From assembly GCF_016801865.2 (NCBI RefSeq), contig NC_068938.1, positions 99,067,925-99,131,924 of the forward strand: a stretch of 64,000 nt of DNA, given 5' to 3'. Below the pieces are notes generated by a model. The model was not told the origin of the DNA. It did no database searches and saw nothing but the letters and a program-made list of their open reading frames with translations. Origin of the DNA: Culex pipiens pallens. Taxonomy: Eukaryota > Arthropoda > Insecta > Diptera > Culicidae. Every line of letters begins with the position of its first letter. Within the stretch, counting starts at the first letter, position 1. Shown piece after piece: positions 11,072 through 23,482 of this stretch. Made by a program: the position numbers and the translations under genes.

Positions 11072-13560
11072 AGTATACTTGAACAAACGAAAATCTTAAC
11101 TTATCAAACATTAATTTCTAATAACTATATAAATTTAAATGTTATTAAGCGTGATCAAGCAGCCAATATAACGAAATTTTTCATCAAAATAAAAAAAAAT
11201 ATGTTAGGTTTTAACATTATTTAGATTTTCAAATTGAAACTTGGATAAGAAGCCACAAAAAATCAACTTTATTGCAAGAAGTTAGACTTAACGTCTATAA
11301 GCAATTCTCTGGGATTTATGAGGATTTTTATATAGCAAAATTTTGCATCGTCAGTGGTGATAACTCTCGATAACACTCGGCCTGATAAAACTAAAACGAT
11401 CCCTATGCTTAAAAATATTGTCCAAATCATTTATCCATCAGTATAATTTGGTATAATTCAGAACATAATAGGTTCACTTTAATGTTTAAATTAAATGATT
11501 TGATTTGATTTTTAAATGTTTGAAAGCTTAGAAAAAAAAATTATTGCTCAAATATATATATATTTTTTAATATTTTGTCGAATATGTTTGAGATGATTGA
11601 AAATAAGCTATGGTAAGAGTTGATCGTAATTTGTTTGCCCATTTTTTGTAAACAAATGCGATTTTGGAAAAAAAAATTAATCATAATGCTTTGCTAGGCC
11701 CAGTGGAAATACTATGATTTAACACAAAAATAATAAACCCTCGTGAGAGTGTCGCCACAGCCACTGGTTATTCCTGATGAAAACAAAGAACTGTCAGAGT
11801 CCCTGCTAAACATTTTGGCTTGATATCAGGCGGTCATCCTAAAAAAACAAAATAAACAGCTGAAAATGTTGATGCACAACTTTTCATACACGATTAAAAA
11901 CCATTTCTGATCACTTTTTTTCATTTTAATTCTAAAAAAAAAATTGACAAAACAACTTTTTTTTGATGGATCAACTATGGTTTCCTTGAAACGAGCAGTC
12001 AAGTAGGACGTTCTCTGTCTAGGAGGGCCGCGAAGCTAATTTTAACTTTGCGGTCGTACAAAGAGTCATACTGCCAAGAATGAGGAAATTGTCTGCAATT
12101 ATTTTTGTTGTCTTTTTTAATTTGGATTAAACTTAATGTGAACCTTTTTTCATTGCCGTCATCGGGGGTGACATTGGGTCTGGGGAGTGAGATTTAATCA
12201 TACAAATTTCAGCATTTTTGTATGACCTATCAGCATCATCAATTTTAGATCATTTGTTCATCCATACAAGTTTCAATACAAAAAACTACTAAAATATTCC
12301 TAAATCTGTATCCTGAGAATGGACTTCGATATCTTTGGCAAAGTTAAAGATAATGTTTAAGAAAAATAGTTACACTTAACAAAAGTTTTTTGTAATTCGA
12401 CTTTTAACACAAATTATTCATTTGCACTAGATAAACATTTTTGAACAATCTCATTTTCGATTTTTTTATGACATAAATATGCATCTTTTGAGCTAAGGTA
12501 CAAGTTCAAGGTAAAAATAAATTTAAATTTGCAATCTGAAAGTTCTTTACATAAAATTTTATTTGGTGCATTGTTTGACAAGTTTTAGCCACTTAAATTT
12601 AATTTTTTGCTATAAACGTGACATTGTTTACCTGTAGAAGTAATGACAAAGCTTATTTTCTTGAAAAGATCATCGCAGATCCTGCGAGAAAGAGAAAACA
12701 GCCTATTTTCTACAAATTTGCTTTGATTGTGTCCACGAACAGGGCTTATCCTTTTGATGGACATCGCCAAAAATCATCGAAAATTATAAAATGTCAGTAA
12801 CTAAGGCAACATTCAATTAATATTTTTTAACTTTCATTTTGATTGATTGGTTGGACAAAAATTAACATTTTTATGCATGTTTCCATTGCAAAATTGACTC
12901 AGGAACACGAAAATGATTTAAAAAAAAAACATCAGAAAATTTGACATGAGTGCAAAAAATTAGACCAAAATAATTCCATGAAAGAAAAAGTATTTATTTT
13001 ATACATAGAACTTCCCTTTTAATTTTTTTAGCCCTTTCAGGTGCTTTTTGAATTTTGAAATTTAATCTAACTTTTCTTTAAATACAGATTTTTTTTTCTT
13101 TTTGCAATTTTAGGCAGTTTGATGAGGTTGATGCGAGATGGGTATGCCTTGCTCATAACTCGCTCTTAAAAACTAACAATTGGCTAACTTTAACTAAGTG
13201 ACGTAAGCAACAATTTATTTTTTCTGATTAAACAATCATTTTGAATGTCAAAAATAAAATGGGAGGCTTATGACCTTTTAAAATGATATCGTATTTCATT
13301 TACGTATTTTCATCAGAAAAATGTTAAAACATTGTTTTGAACTACCCTGCTTCGTTAGCGAAAAATCTTTAAATAAAAAAAATATGTTCCAGCATATTTT
13401 AGGAAATTTTAGGAAATAAGCTATGTATTTTTCAATGTATAATAAACACATATTAAACAAACATAAGGCTCAAAACGTGTTCTTCAATATAGAAGAGTAA
13501 CAATTCCTGCGCACCATCTTCACCAATTGACCTAAACAAGCAGCAAAATCCAACAAAACC
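10994..13560. other. AT-rich intergenic DNA with decayed repeat pieces
   Basis: No gene is visible. Recognisable pieces are TCATCGGGGGTGACATTGGG near 12160 (end motif of the family at 57785-58324), a diverged GAGCAACTCTC-family piece at about 12205-12370, and GATGCGAGATGGGTATG..CTCGCTCTTAAA at about 13120-13170 (end of the AAGAGCGAG family). The rest is low-complexity A/T-rich sequence. Confidence 0.5.
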
Positions 13561-15015
13561 ATCCAATTTCATACCCAAAACATGTACCCCGAATTCCACG
13601 CTGGCTGGCTCGTGCCCGTTTCTCGAGTGGCCATCATTACTCCGGCACAGTGTCCGCTATGAATTGCAAATAAACGTATAATATGCGCCACACTGAATGG
13701 CAGAAGAAACATCCATCGTGCATAGTCTGGGCTGTGTGGTTGAGGCTGACGAACGTGCCAACCAAGACGACGACGGTGGCCAACCGTTTTTCTCTTGACC
13801 TCATCTCCGCATAAAAAAAGTTGCTGCCTCAAAAAGATGCTGTACACACTTATGAATAACTAACTCGAGATGCTTTCTCCCTCAAGGCTTATGTTGCAGC
13901 ATGTTCTGAAAGGAATGGATGCTGCATCGGTGAACTCTTCGAAGCAGGAAGTCTTCTTGATGCCAACCACCTCGATTAGATCTTCTAATAGAGTGGGAGT
14001 GGTTAGGGGAAAAGAAGCTCGCGAATATTCGTACTTCTAGCAGTTCTGTAGAGTCCTTCGAAGACGATCGTTCACGACTTTGTCCCATCAGCAAAACGAG
14101 AAGAAATTTGCATCTCAAGTTCGTTGCTTCGTTGCCGAAGCTCACCTGGTTAAGTACCATTACACGACAGAGAGAACGGAGCCCTCGCAAAGAGGCTTAA
14201 CTTTTGCATGGTTTCACCTGGATCCCACAGATAGAAGCCAGACCATTCTTACAACCGTTCCTCTAAGACTTCGACCTCTTTTCCCTTCTTGCTCTTTAAT
14301 GCCCGCGCGAATAGGCCTGATTTTCCAGTTATTCTTCGGGGTATTCCCCCCCTTTGAGTTGTGCAGGGTCTGGCTGGGCCCCCGATGGACCGTTTAAGGG
14401 CATTAAACGCAAGAAGACTGGCGTGGTGGCATCAGCGTTTCCAAGACAGGACTGGACTTCAGTGAACTCACAGGTAATTATTACGCGTCATCCATCACAC
14501 GAAGACGTAACTGAAGTACAAATGTGCTCTTCAATAAGAATGAGGCATAGCGTTTATCATGAACTTTTCCATTTTTTTCGGATTATGAAAACTTATTAAA
14601 AAGCTTCTTCAAAGTTCTTTGAATATTTTATGTTTTTAATAACCATAAAAAAATTTTTGCTAGCCAAAACAATACCTTCAGAAAACGATTTCAAACAAAT
14701 TTATATTTTGATGGTATCGCAATAAGGTGCTTTCTTAAAGCAAAAAAGATTGTAAAAAATGTCGGTATTCATTTTATTCCTAAAAAAAATTAAGACCATA
14801 TCAATGAATCAATGTTTATAATTGATTTATAAATATTATCTACAAAAATCCCATATTGATTTGCGGAAAAACTTATAAAATCTAGAGTATTATTACAAAA
14901 CAAATAATATGCCATGGATTTCCTATGTACATAGCACCTTTTGAAAAAGATAGCTAGGAATAACCCATTATAGTTTGACAATTAATTTAAAATATGTTTT
15001 AAAACATAACATATA
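13561..15015. other. GC-richer block then AT-rich flank, no supported gene
   Basis: 13560-14500 is clearly richer in GC than its surroundings. It carries overlapping frames of about 80-105 codons on both strands that I cannot assign. 14500-15015 is AT-rich and featureless. It could be regulatory or decayed coding DNA; the sequence alone does not decide. Confidence 0.3.
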
Positions 15016-15693
15016 ATTTAAAACAGGGGTGACAAAAGTATGGCCCGCGGGCCAAACGTGGCCCGCGAGGTGTTTTTCTGTGGCCCGCGGACCCATTTTG
15101 AATGATCATGTAAAATGGCCCGTTGACCACTTGTAAAGTGATTTTATATTTTTTTTCAAAATTAAGGTTTATTTTAAACTTATATGCTAATCTTTATTAT
15201 TTTTTGTTAATAAAAAAAACTTATGCTTTACCAAAATTTTGATCCCCACTTTAGGATACAAATAAATTGTTCGAAAAAATTATAATTTCACACGTTTTCA
15301 TGTGAGTGAAACTAGTAAATATCGTCAAAACTTTCATCAAACATTTTTGGAAATATTTAAAAAACGTTCAAGTTTGACTTAGGTAGAATTCTGTAATAGT
15401 TGCAAAAATATAAGTTTTCTTTATTAATTTGCAAGTCATAATTACACTTTTATGAACTGACCTTCAAACTTCAACCTTCAACTTACAACTTCGGGATTCG
15501 AACTCATTATAGTTAGATAACGAATCTGATTGACTACCAACTGATTCAGGCAGACAAAATGTGGAAATCGGAGGATCAAGTTTGTTGCAAATATTTTACA
15601 AAGCTTTCGTTGATCAACCCACCCCTCCAGCATTATAAAAAATTGGCTTGAAAAACCAGGAGCAAAAATATATAAACTTCAAAAAAAATGGCA

Positions 15694-16001
15694 TTTAAGA
15701 GCGAGTCCACGAGCAAAGCATACTCATCTCGCATCGACCTCACCAATCTGCCTGGAATTTTCAGGGGTTGTTTGTACATACAAAACTAGCATCTGGCCAA
15801 AATATGAGCACTCTAGGTCAACGGGAAGAGGGGAAAATCGGGACACAAAGTTTGAAGGTTCAAAAACGTCAAAAATCTTAAAAAGGCTATAACTTGGGCA
15901 AAATTCAAAATGCATCTGAAAGGGCTTAAAAAATGCAACAAAATGCAGGATAGAGCATCCCAATTGGTTAAATCTATTTTTTTTAAATACCTGAAACAAT
16001 A
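15694..16001 (-). repeat. AAGAGCGAG-family repeat copy
   Basis: It starts TTTAAGAGCGAGTCCACGAG and continues with CTCGCATCGACCTCACCAAT, GAGCACTCTAGGTCAACGGG and a stretch ending near ATCCCAATTGGTTAAAT. The same motif order recurs at 31400-31767 and 32115-32492 in the opposite orientation. No TSD was found. The other terminus is not evident, so this may be truncated. Confidence 0.6.
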
Positions 16002-16009
16002 AAATCAAC

Positions 16010-16745
16010 CAGAGTTCCCAAATGAACCGGTTAGGCTAGGTTCACTTATAAACTTGGTTCGGCTTAAACCTCCCTTTGTGGTTCAATCCTGGTTCAGTGA
16101 ACCATGAACCATGGCTTAAGCCAGGCTAACCAGGCTAATGAAAACCATAGCAATAATGCTACTGTGTAACAAATATTATTGTGTAACAATATTACAATGT
16201 CACATTCATTACACCGTAACATTCGTTATACCGTAACATTGTTACACCACAACATTAGTTACACCGTTACATTCGTTACACCGTAACATTGTTAAACCGC
16301 AAAATTTGTTACGCCGTAACATTGTTACACCGCAAGATTCGTTGCATCGTAGCATTCATTACACCGTGACATTCGTTACACCGTAATAATGTTACGGTTT
16401 AAGACTTTTACGGTGTAACAATGTTACGGTGTAACACTATTACGGTGTAACGAATGTTACGGTGTAACGAATGTTGCGGTGTAACAATGTTATGGTGTAG
16501 ATTTAAAGTTGAACAGTGTCACGGTGTAACAAAACTTGCCGTTTAGCCTAATATCTTTGATCAGGTTCAAGCCAGGTTCAAGCCAATGGTTCATTTTGGT
16601 TAGCCTCGCCTGGTTTGAACCAAATGAACCAAGGCTCACGGCACTCGGTGAGCCTGAGCCGACGATGCTAGCCGATGTGTGGTGTGAACCTGAACCAAAA
16701 AAATGAACCTAGCCTAGCCGATGGCTTAGGCTCATGGGAACACTG
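16010..16745. mobile_element. Nested hAT-like element, 736 bp, 8-bp TSD
   Basis: AAATCAAC is duplicated exactly at 16002-16009 and 16746-16753. The ends read CAGAGTTCCCAAATGA and CAGTGTTCCCATGAGC inward, followed on both sides by TAGGCTAGGTTCA in inverted orientation. The interior is made of GGTTCA/TGAACC-rich segments around a palindromic tandem repeat. It has no coding capacity. It inserted into the larger hAT-like element. Confidence 0.85.
16170..16515. repeat. Palindromic tandem repeat of ACACCGTAACATT units
   Basis: About a dozen units of the form GTTACACCGTAACATT run rightward from about 16170. After a short spacer near 16385-16400 the same unit runs in the opposite orientation (ACGGTGTAACAATGTT) to about 16515. 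The two halves could fold into a long imperfect hairpin. It lies entirely inside the 736-bp element. Confidence 0.75.
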
Positions 16746-16938
16746 AAATCAACAATACTGATACTGGTTTCTATTATTTTGAATTGACATTTTTTTTAAT
16801 AACAGAAATTAAATCATTGAAATTAAAATAGCCTAATTTATTTTTTAAATAGCATTTTTTGTAAATTTGTTTCACAAGCTCATTTGAACTTCAAATTTGG
16901 CTCAGCCTCCAAAAACTTTGAGCACCTCTGATTTAAAA

Positions 16939-19900
16939 AAAATATTCCAGGTTTCTGATCTGATCTGATCAACCAGTTTTACACAAAGAAATAATAGAAC
17001 TCTTCCATTCGAGCAGTTTTTGCTTTTTTCTTCAATGTATTCCTTGTAATGTAAAACATGCAGTTCATTTTATATTGTAAATTTCCAAAATGTAAATTCT
17101 TCCAAAACATAATTTTGGAATTGTATTTTTGTTAAGTATTGAATACTTTGCATAACCCTTTATTTATATTCTATTAAATTAAAACTATTAAAAATATTTA
17201 ACAAAAACAATGATCAAACCTGACCAGAGTTTTAGCCTAAGAATAAACATACAAATAAAATTTCAAGTATAAGATCAATTTAATAGGTCACATACATACG
17301 TGCAGAAAATTTAAAAAAAAATCATATTTCAGAAAACTACTTCAATCCACTAAAAAGATTGTTTCCAATTCATAGTTAACAAATTTCACTTCGCAACTTA
17401 AACATTTTTAAAATAAGCCGTAACTTTCTGAATCAAATCTAAATCAATTTTTCATTTCATAAACGTTTCACATTTTACAAAATGTCAAGTTTGCTTATAC
17501 AAGTATAATCGATCTGAGCGTTTTCAAGGGAAAATTTGCCGTTTCAAATTTTCAAAGGTTTTCGCATGCTTCAAGTTTGAAAATAATTTTGAAAAGAACG
17601 TTTGTTAATCAAGTAAACTGAAGAAAATTTGAGAATAATCAAATTATTCTATTTCTAATCAAACTGGCTTTCAAATTTTAAACAACCCTCTTTCTTCAAA
17701 AGAAGTTTTTGTTTTTTGCTCTAAATAGGCCCGAAGACACCAATGTTGCCAAAAATAATACAAGAAAGAAAAAAAAACTTTTTCACAAGGAAATTTAATG
17801 TCTACAACAAAGTTGTGCATGCTCTTATCTCATCAGGGTGCGGAGATAGCTTTTGAAAAAAAAATGAGAAAACTTGGGACCACCCTAGTATCGACAAAGC
17901 CAAAGACGTAGACAGAAAAAAATTGCTTTGACACCAAAGCTGCTTAATGCTTCTCCGAAGCAGAAATATTGTTGTCACGCTAAATTCATTCTTCAGATGG
18001 ACAAATAAAAAAAATACAATGAAAAGTCGATTTCCGAAATCTTAAAAAAAGTTCTCTATAAATTACTACAGTTATGCAAATGTCAAAAAAAAATTGCCGT
18101 ATTTCCATGAATTTACAAAATAAAATTAACTGCAAAAGTGCCTAAATTGATCTTGAACACAATAAATAATCGTTCAACAGTAAATTGTAACATAAACATT
18201 TTAATTTAAGCAATTTTTACCATATTTTTAAAAGGGGAGACAAAAACTAGAAACAAAATTTGCATTGATGTGAAATAGCTTTCAAGCATCCTTTAAGACA
18301 ATTTCCCATTTACAAGTTGACCCAAAATTCAAAACCAACCTCTATAGGACCATGTACTGGTATTAATTACATCCGACATATTCTCTCAAAGCCTCACAAC
18401 AAGCAATTTGTGATGAAAAATTAATGATTACCATGTACTTTTCGCTTGAGATCCCCCAATTTTCCATAATAATCGAGCTTCAGATTTTCACCTTCTTGAC
18501 CAAACCCTTTTTTATCCAGCCAAAATTTCTGCAAACGACTCCGTCAAAAAGTAACTCCAGAAATATGCATAATACAACCCACGGTGGCTGCGGGTTTGCC
18601 TGCTATTGACTGATGGAAAAATGGTGGCGGAAACATTTTTTGTGCTAAAATTGGACCCGAAACAGGCGCCGTTCTCCAGAAGCGAACAGAGTACAACTTT
18701 TGACGAACCGGAGACCGCATTATTAACCACGAAATTAAATTTTGCAGCCTTCTTGTGGCTTTTTTCTCTAGTGAGAGGACAAATTGTTTGAAAAGTCTGG
18801 GGGAGTTTTTTAATGGGTTAATAAAACAACAAACTTGATATTAATTACAGTTAAAAGTTGACTTCTTCCGAATACAAAGTTACTTTTCACTTTGAAATTT
18901 GTTCTTTTCAAAGTTTATGCCTGAAATCATCGGAAAACGGGAAAAGAATGTAAGAGAACATTTTGCTTCTTTGGTGTGGCGAAAACTGGCAGCGCCAGAC
19001 CGGAGGAAAAACAACCAGGAAAAGTTGATCAGGGCAGGTAAATTGAAGTTTGATTGCTTCCAGCCTATCCACAAAAGGGCAGAACCTGGGGGTTGGCAAG
19101 AGGTGCCATGCTATTGTGTTGCAGCAAAGTTCCGGAAATGTTGGCAAAAAACAGCAAAAAGTTTGCCTTCGGGAAAACTGACCATCACAGGATGATGTTC
19201 CATTTTAGTGCGGTCTTCAGGAAGCAAAAGAAGCAAATTTCACCTGGACAACAGTAGTTCAAGTAGAATGAATTGAAAATGATTGAAATTTCAATTTTCA
19301 GAGCACATAGTTCCCATTTTCCATCAGAGTTCACCTGAAAGAAAAATCAACTCGTTGGGGGTGGACTCGAGCAAAAAAAACGAATTGAAAGGAAAATCTC
19401 CTACGTTGCTGCTGTGCAGCACTGCAAAGTTCGAAATTTGAAATTCCAATTCCGAAAAGAAAGTAAAAACTTTCGGTCGTCATCGTGATTGCAGCGGAAA
19501 ACGAATCGGAAGCGAGATTTTTTAAATGTTCCCAAACAGCAGAGAGGGAAAACACACCTGCGTGGTGCCATCATCATCTCTCGGTACTCGTGCCGCCGCC
19601 GCCGCCATCGACAACTTGAGGTAAAAACATGAAGCAAATTACATTAATCATTCCCACGCGAGAGCATACGCGTGCAGGCGCCTTTTCATTAAACTTGGCC
19701 GCGCAAGACGGTTTTGTGCGGGGAAATTTTCGGATGGTTTGTAACACTTTTACTTGCAGCACGTGTTCTGAGAAAGTGATTTAAAATTTCGCTTGAATGA
19801 TTTAAAGTGTTTTAGTCGAAACGTGGATGTTGAAAATCATAATTAATGCAGTCGTTATCTATAAAACACGATTTTTTAAATTGTATATTTTTATTTAGAT

Positions 19901-20440
19901 TAAACATTGTCCATACCTTCCCTATGCCCACTTAATCTCGCGGGCAATTTTGGATATGCGGGCCGCATGTGAAACATAACATAACTTAAGAGTGAATGAC
20001 ACCATTTACGACCTTAACACACTTACACATACACTTTACCAAGATAAATGATTCAAGATTTTAGGTACGTAATATTTGGTTTAGCTTACAAATATATTTT
20101 TTGGAATGAATTTTCTTTTTACCTTTAAAAGTTTTGCAATCCTTTTCTTTTTTTATAATTTGATAGATTTTTTAAACTAACTTTTTTTTTAACAATATCA
20201 TCATGAAAATATATTTTTCCTGAATAATACCAAATATGTTGAATTGCAGAAAATGGCTGGTGTTAAACAAGAGCCAGCTTTATCTTTATTAAGAAACAGT
20301 AAAAGTTAAAAAAAAAACTATTGTTACATTAACTTTTTGTATTATAAAATATTTCATCATTTAAAAAGAAAAATAAACTCACAACTAACCAAATTATAAT
20401 CAATTAAATATTTGATATATTAAATTTTAACTTTTCGTTA
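16939..20440. other. Intergenic: AT-rich to 18400, GC-richer 18500-19800
   Basis: 16939-18400 is AT-rich with only a short repeat-family motif near 17730 (CCGAAGACACCAATGTTG). 18500-19800 is less AT-rich and non-repetitive. It has open frames up to about 98 codons in competing frames and a GCCGCCGCCGCCGCC run near 19590. I cannot support a gene. 19830-20440 is again AT-rich. Confidence 0.35.
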
Positions 20441-20449
20441 CTATTTTAC

Positions 20450-20618
20450 GGGTGTATCCCATTTGGCATAAAGCCATTTGGCATAATACCGTTTGGCATA
20501 ACGCCGTTTGGCATAATGCCGTTTGGCATAATGGACGTTTGGCATAACGGTCATTTGGCATAATGGCCATTTGGCATAATGGTCATTTGGCATAATGATA
20601 TTAAATTTTCAAAATTAT
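20450..20618 (+). repeat. Left arm: tandem TTTGGCATAATG units
   Basis: After GGGTGTATCCCA, ten units of TTTGGCATAA plus a 3-5 base variable joint (TGCCG, CGCCG, TGGCC, CGGTC, TGGTC) follow one another. They are then succeeded by ATATTAAATTTTCAAAAT, which is also matched in the other arm. Joint variation between units is mirrored in the right arm. Confidence 0.85.
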
Positions 20619-21114
20619 GTCAATTCCATAGACTGGGATCAATCGGCACTACAGTTTGAATGAGGACAGCAGTTTTAGTACATTTTAAAAGCTTAACATT
20701 TAGAAAACGATGCACTTTTTTGAATGTTATAGAATTTATAACACTTCTTCAGTTTTTCAGGCAGCTTGCTTGCCCACTGAGAATTTTGGCTCGAGCCATG
20801 AGTCGATCTGGTTCGAGATCGAGCCCGAATCGAGTCGAGGCTCAAGCAAAATTCTCAGTGGGTGGTTACATGAGAGTAGCCTGCCCTAATATTTTCTGCA
20901 GTAGCAGCAAGTGCTGGCCGAAGAGCTTAAAGAAAAAGTTGAAGTTTTCAGCGGTGGTGTTATAAAATCTGTAACATTCTTAATATTTGACGGATCTTGG
21001 CACACTCTTCGGTTCCTTGGTTGTTCCTGGGTTGCTCCCTGGAACACGAACTATGAGGTCAAATTCAATAATCAATAAGGGACTAAAAACTCAAAACCAA
21101 AACGCACCGATTAT

Positions 21115-21275
21115 ACGGGTTTAAATCCAATTTAAATTTCAAAGTCAAAGCGCCAGGTCCTGTCACAATCAATCAAGCTCATATTTGGGATTCGGGCTTT
21201 GTGCATCTAGGGAATCATGACCTGAAATGAACGCAAAATTCGCTCATTTTGTTACATCCTACCAATATATACTCA
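21115..21275 (+). repeat. Fragment of the TAGGRTGTAAC element family
   Basis: GCGCCAGGTCCTGTCACAAT, ATCAAGCTCATATTTGGGAT and TTTTGTTACATCCTA follow the order seen at the right ends of 31358-32777 and 51799-52688. Only this end is present, inside the Foldback-like element. Confidence 0.55.
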
Positions 21276-21500
21276 TTCATATTACAGGGTAAATATTAAT
21301 TGAATATTTTATCAGCAAGTGGCGCTACTTCCATTCAAATATACACAAAACTGAGATTTTTATTTGAAATGTAAACACGAATGTAAAGCATTCCACTTTG
21401 TCATATACGTAGAAACATATTCACCGTCTTCAGCTTTGGATCTAACCCAAAAAAGCTGCGGGTCATTTTTTCTGAACTTTCAACTGCTGACTCAAGGTTT

Positions 21501-22273
21501 ATATTTCCTTTAAAGAAGGGGACACTTTGTAGGCTTGTGACAACTGCTGATAAAAGTTGAATTTTCTTCATTAAAAAGGGAATAATGCGCTTCAGCGGTG
21601 GTCACAACTCAAGCGAGTTTTCCCTTCCTTTAAAAATATTCACCTATATCAGCAGTCAAGGAGTTTTCCCTTCTTTAAAGAAGGGAAAATTCAACTTGTA
21701 TCATCAGTCAAGAGATTTTTCCCTTCTTTAAAGAAGGGAAAGTTCAACTCATGTTAGTAGTTATCTCAAATCAAAGAAAGTTTTCACTTCTCAAAGAAAG
21801 GTAAATTCAACTTGTGTAACTACTAACATGAGTTGAATGAGTTTCTTAAAAGAAGGGAAAACTCTCTTGACTGCTGATATGGGTGAATATTTTTTGAAAA
21901 GAAGGGAAAACTCGCTTGAGTTGTGACCACAGTTGAAGCCCATTTTCCCCTGTTTAATGAAGAAAATTCAGTTTTAGAAGGAAAATTCAAAATTTTTTAG
22001 CACACAGAAAATAAATGATGGTAATATTCATCAGGAAATGGTGCCAGATTTTGAGTAAAAAAAAAAGATTAATTTTACATCAGAAATTGGTAAATATTCA
22101 TCAGTTTCTGATAAATATTCATCAGGTTCACATGTTTAAAAAAAAAATTAGGTAATATTACTCAAAAAGAGGTGATATTCAACCAACCAAATTTTCAACT
22201 TTCCAAAATTCAACTTTGATTCTGTGCAGTTGTCGCAAGCTTAGAAAGTGTCCCTTTCTTTAAAGGAAGTATT
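21501..22273. repeat. Hairpin segment with CCCTTCTTTAAAGAAGGG palindromes
   Basis: The left boundary TTTCCTTTAAAGAAGGGGAC and the right boundary GTCCCTTTCTTTAAAGGAAG are inverted. Inside, CGCTTGAGTTGTGACC, GTCAAGAGAGTTTTCCC and TCAGCAGT motifs also pair across a centre near 21770. Several copies of the 18-base palindrome lie between. It looks like an independent foldback MITE nested in the larger element and interrupted by the small MITE at 22003-22226. Confidence 0.65.
22003..22226. mobile_element. CACAG-ended MITE, copy 1
   Basis: It starts CACAGAAAATAAATGATGGT and ends TTGATTCTGTG. It contains palindromic AATATTCATCAG motifs and TAATATTACTCAAAAAG like copy 2. The flanking dinucleotide is CA on both sides, probably a mutated TA. 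It lies within the hairpin segment. Confidence 0.65.
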
Positions 22274-22399
22274 TACCTTCATAAATGTCGAACATATTTG
22301 GCTCAATCTAGGGGTCAATGGCTTAAAATAGCCCTGGGAACAATATTCAGCATGTGGAGCAACGTTTTGAACAAACGTTTCAAGTTCTGGGCACCCATA

Positions 22400-22642
22400 C
22401 ACAGAAAAAAATGATGGTAATATTCATCAGGAAATGGTGACAGATTTTGTGTCGAAAAAATGTCTAATCATCAGGAATTGATGAATATTCATCAGTTTTT
22501 GATGAATATTCATCAGTTTTTGATGAATATTCATCAGGTTCACATTTTTACACATTTTTTATGTAATATTACTCAAAAAAGCGGGAATATTCAACCTACC
22601 AAATTTTCAACCTTCCAAAATTCATTTATTTTTTTTGCTGTG
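22400..22642. mobile_element. CACAG-ended MITE, copy 2, TA TSD
   Basis: TA at 22398-22399 and 22643-22644 flanks CACAGAAAAAAATGATGG..TTTTTTTTGCTGTG. Three tandem GATGAATATTCATCAGTTTT units sit in the middle. A TA TSD and CACAG ends suggest a Tc1/mariner-type MITE. It shares most of its length with copy 1, 170 bp away. Confidence 0.75.
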
Positions 22643-22743
22643 TAGCCAGCAGTTTTTAAATAATCTTAAGGAAAGAAAAAAATCAGCTTTCGCCGGCAGT
22701 TATCACAACCTAATATGGTCTTCTTAAAGCAATTCCATTATTA

Positions 22744-22913
22744 ACTTTATTTTGAAATTTTAACATCATTATGCCAAATGGCCATTATGCCAAATGACCG
22801 TTATGCCAAACGTCCATTATGCCAAACGGCATTATGCCAAACGGCATTATGCCAAACGGCGTTATGCCAAACGGCATTATGCCAAATGGCATTATGCCAA
22901 ATGGGATACACCC
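22744..22913 (-). repeat. Right arm: inverted tandem units
   Basis: ATTATGCCAAA units appear in the same order as the left arm read backwards, with matching joint variants, and end in GGGATACACCC. A run of overlapping open frames here is a by-product of the repeat. Confidence 0.85.
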
Positions 22914-23313
22914 CTATTTTACTATGTTTAGTTCACCGGAATTTTAGTAAAATTGTAAGGAAATATAATTTAACCATCATATTTTCTATTTTTGTAAAAT
23001 AAAATATAGTAAAATTAAGTTTGATATTCTATGTCAAGCAAATAAAAAAAATGCATCAATTCCAAACATTCGGTTGAACTCTACTGATAGCTGAACTGAA
23101 CTGATAGCGATCTTTCTGCAAAATTTCAAACCATACCAAACATGAAAAAGTTAAATTACAAGCCATAGATTAAAAAATGTTCTAAAACGCAATATACAAC
23201 ACTACCGTTGTTAAAAAAATAAAATAAATAATAAAAAAAAATTAAATGACAATTTTATTTTTGAAAAAACTTTCAACGGTCTAACACTACCATTTTTGCT
23301 AAAAAAAAATATA

Positions 23314-23482
23314 TTGGACCATCCATAAACCACGTGGACACATTAGGGGGGGGGGGGTATGGCGATTGTCCACGCTCCATCCAAAAAAGTTTTTTTTTGT
23401 ATGGACAATTGTCTACGAGGGGGGGTGGGGCGGGGGGGTTGAGATTTCCAAAAAAGTGTCCACGTGGTTTGTGGATGGTCCC
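23314..23482. mobile_element. CACGTGG-family MITE
   Basis: GGACCATCCATAAACCACGT on the left pairs with the inverted copy ending GTGGATGGTCC on the right. The middle contains G-runs flanking TCCATCCAAAAAAG and TATGGACAATTGTCTACG. It is about 84% alike by eye to the copy at 52385-52547. The TSD is not clear here. Confidence 0.75.

Larger units (their letters stand above)
15024..16930. mobile_element. hAT-like element, 1907 bp including nested insertion
   Basis: ATTTAAAA is duplicated exactly at 15016-15023 and 16931-16938. The ends read CAGGGGTGACAAAAGT and CAGAGGTGCTCAAAGT inward, and the left end continues with TATGGCCCGCGGGCC. CAG-ended termini with the GGCCCGCGGGCC subterminal motif and an 8-bp TSD are typical of non-autonomous hAT elements. 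No transposase frame is present. An AAGAGCGAG-family piece (about 15694-16001) and a second hAT-like element (16010-16745) lie inside it. Confidence 0.85.
20450..22913. mobile_element. Foldback/MULE-like element, 2464 bp, 9-bp TSD
   Basis: CTATTTTAC is duplicated exactly at 20441-20449 and 22914-22922. The ends read GGGTGTATCCCATTTGGCAT inward on both sides. Each ~170-bp arm consists largely of tandem TTTGGCATAATG-type units. Long TIRs made of tandem repeats with a 9-bp TSD are the described architecture of Drosophila Foldback elements; 9-bp TSDs also fit Mutator-like elements. No transposase is seen. The interior holds a hairpin segment and two small MITEs. Confidence 0.85.

Noticed and set aside
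20450..20600. Short regularly repeated units resembling a CRISPR array (also 22765-22913)
   Set aside because: Spacers are only 3-5 bases, the array is mirrored at the other end of a TSD-flanked element, and the genome is eukaryotic.
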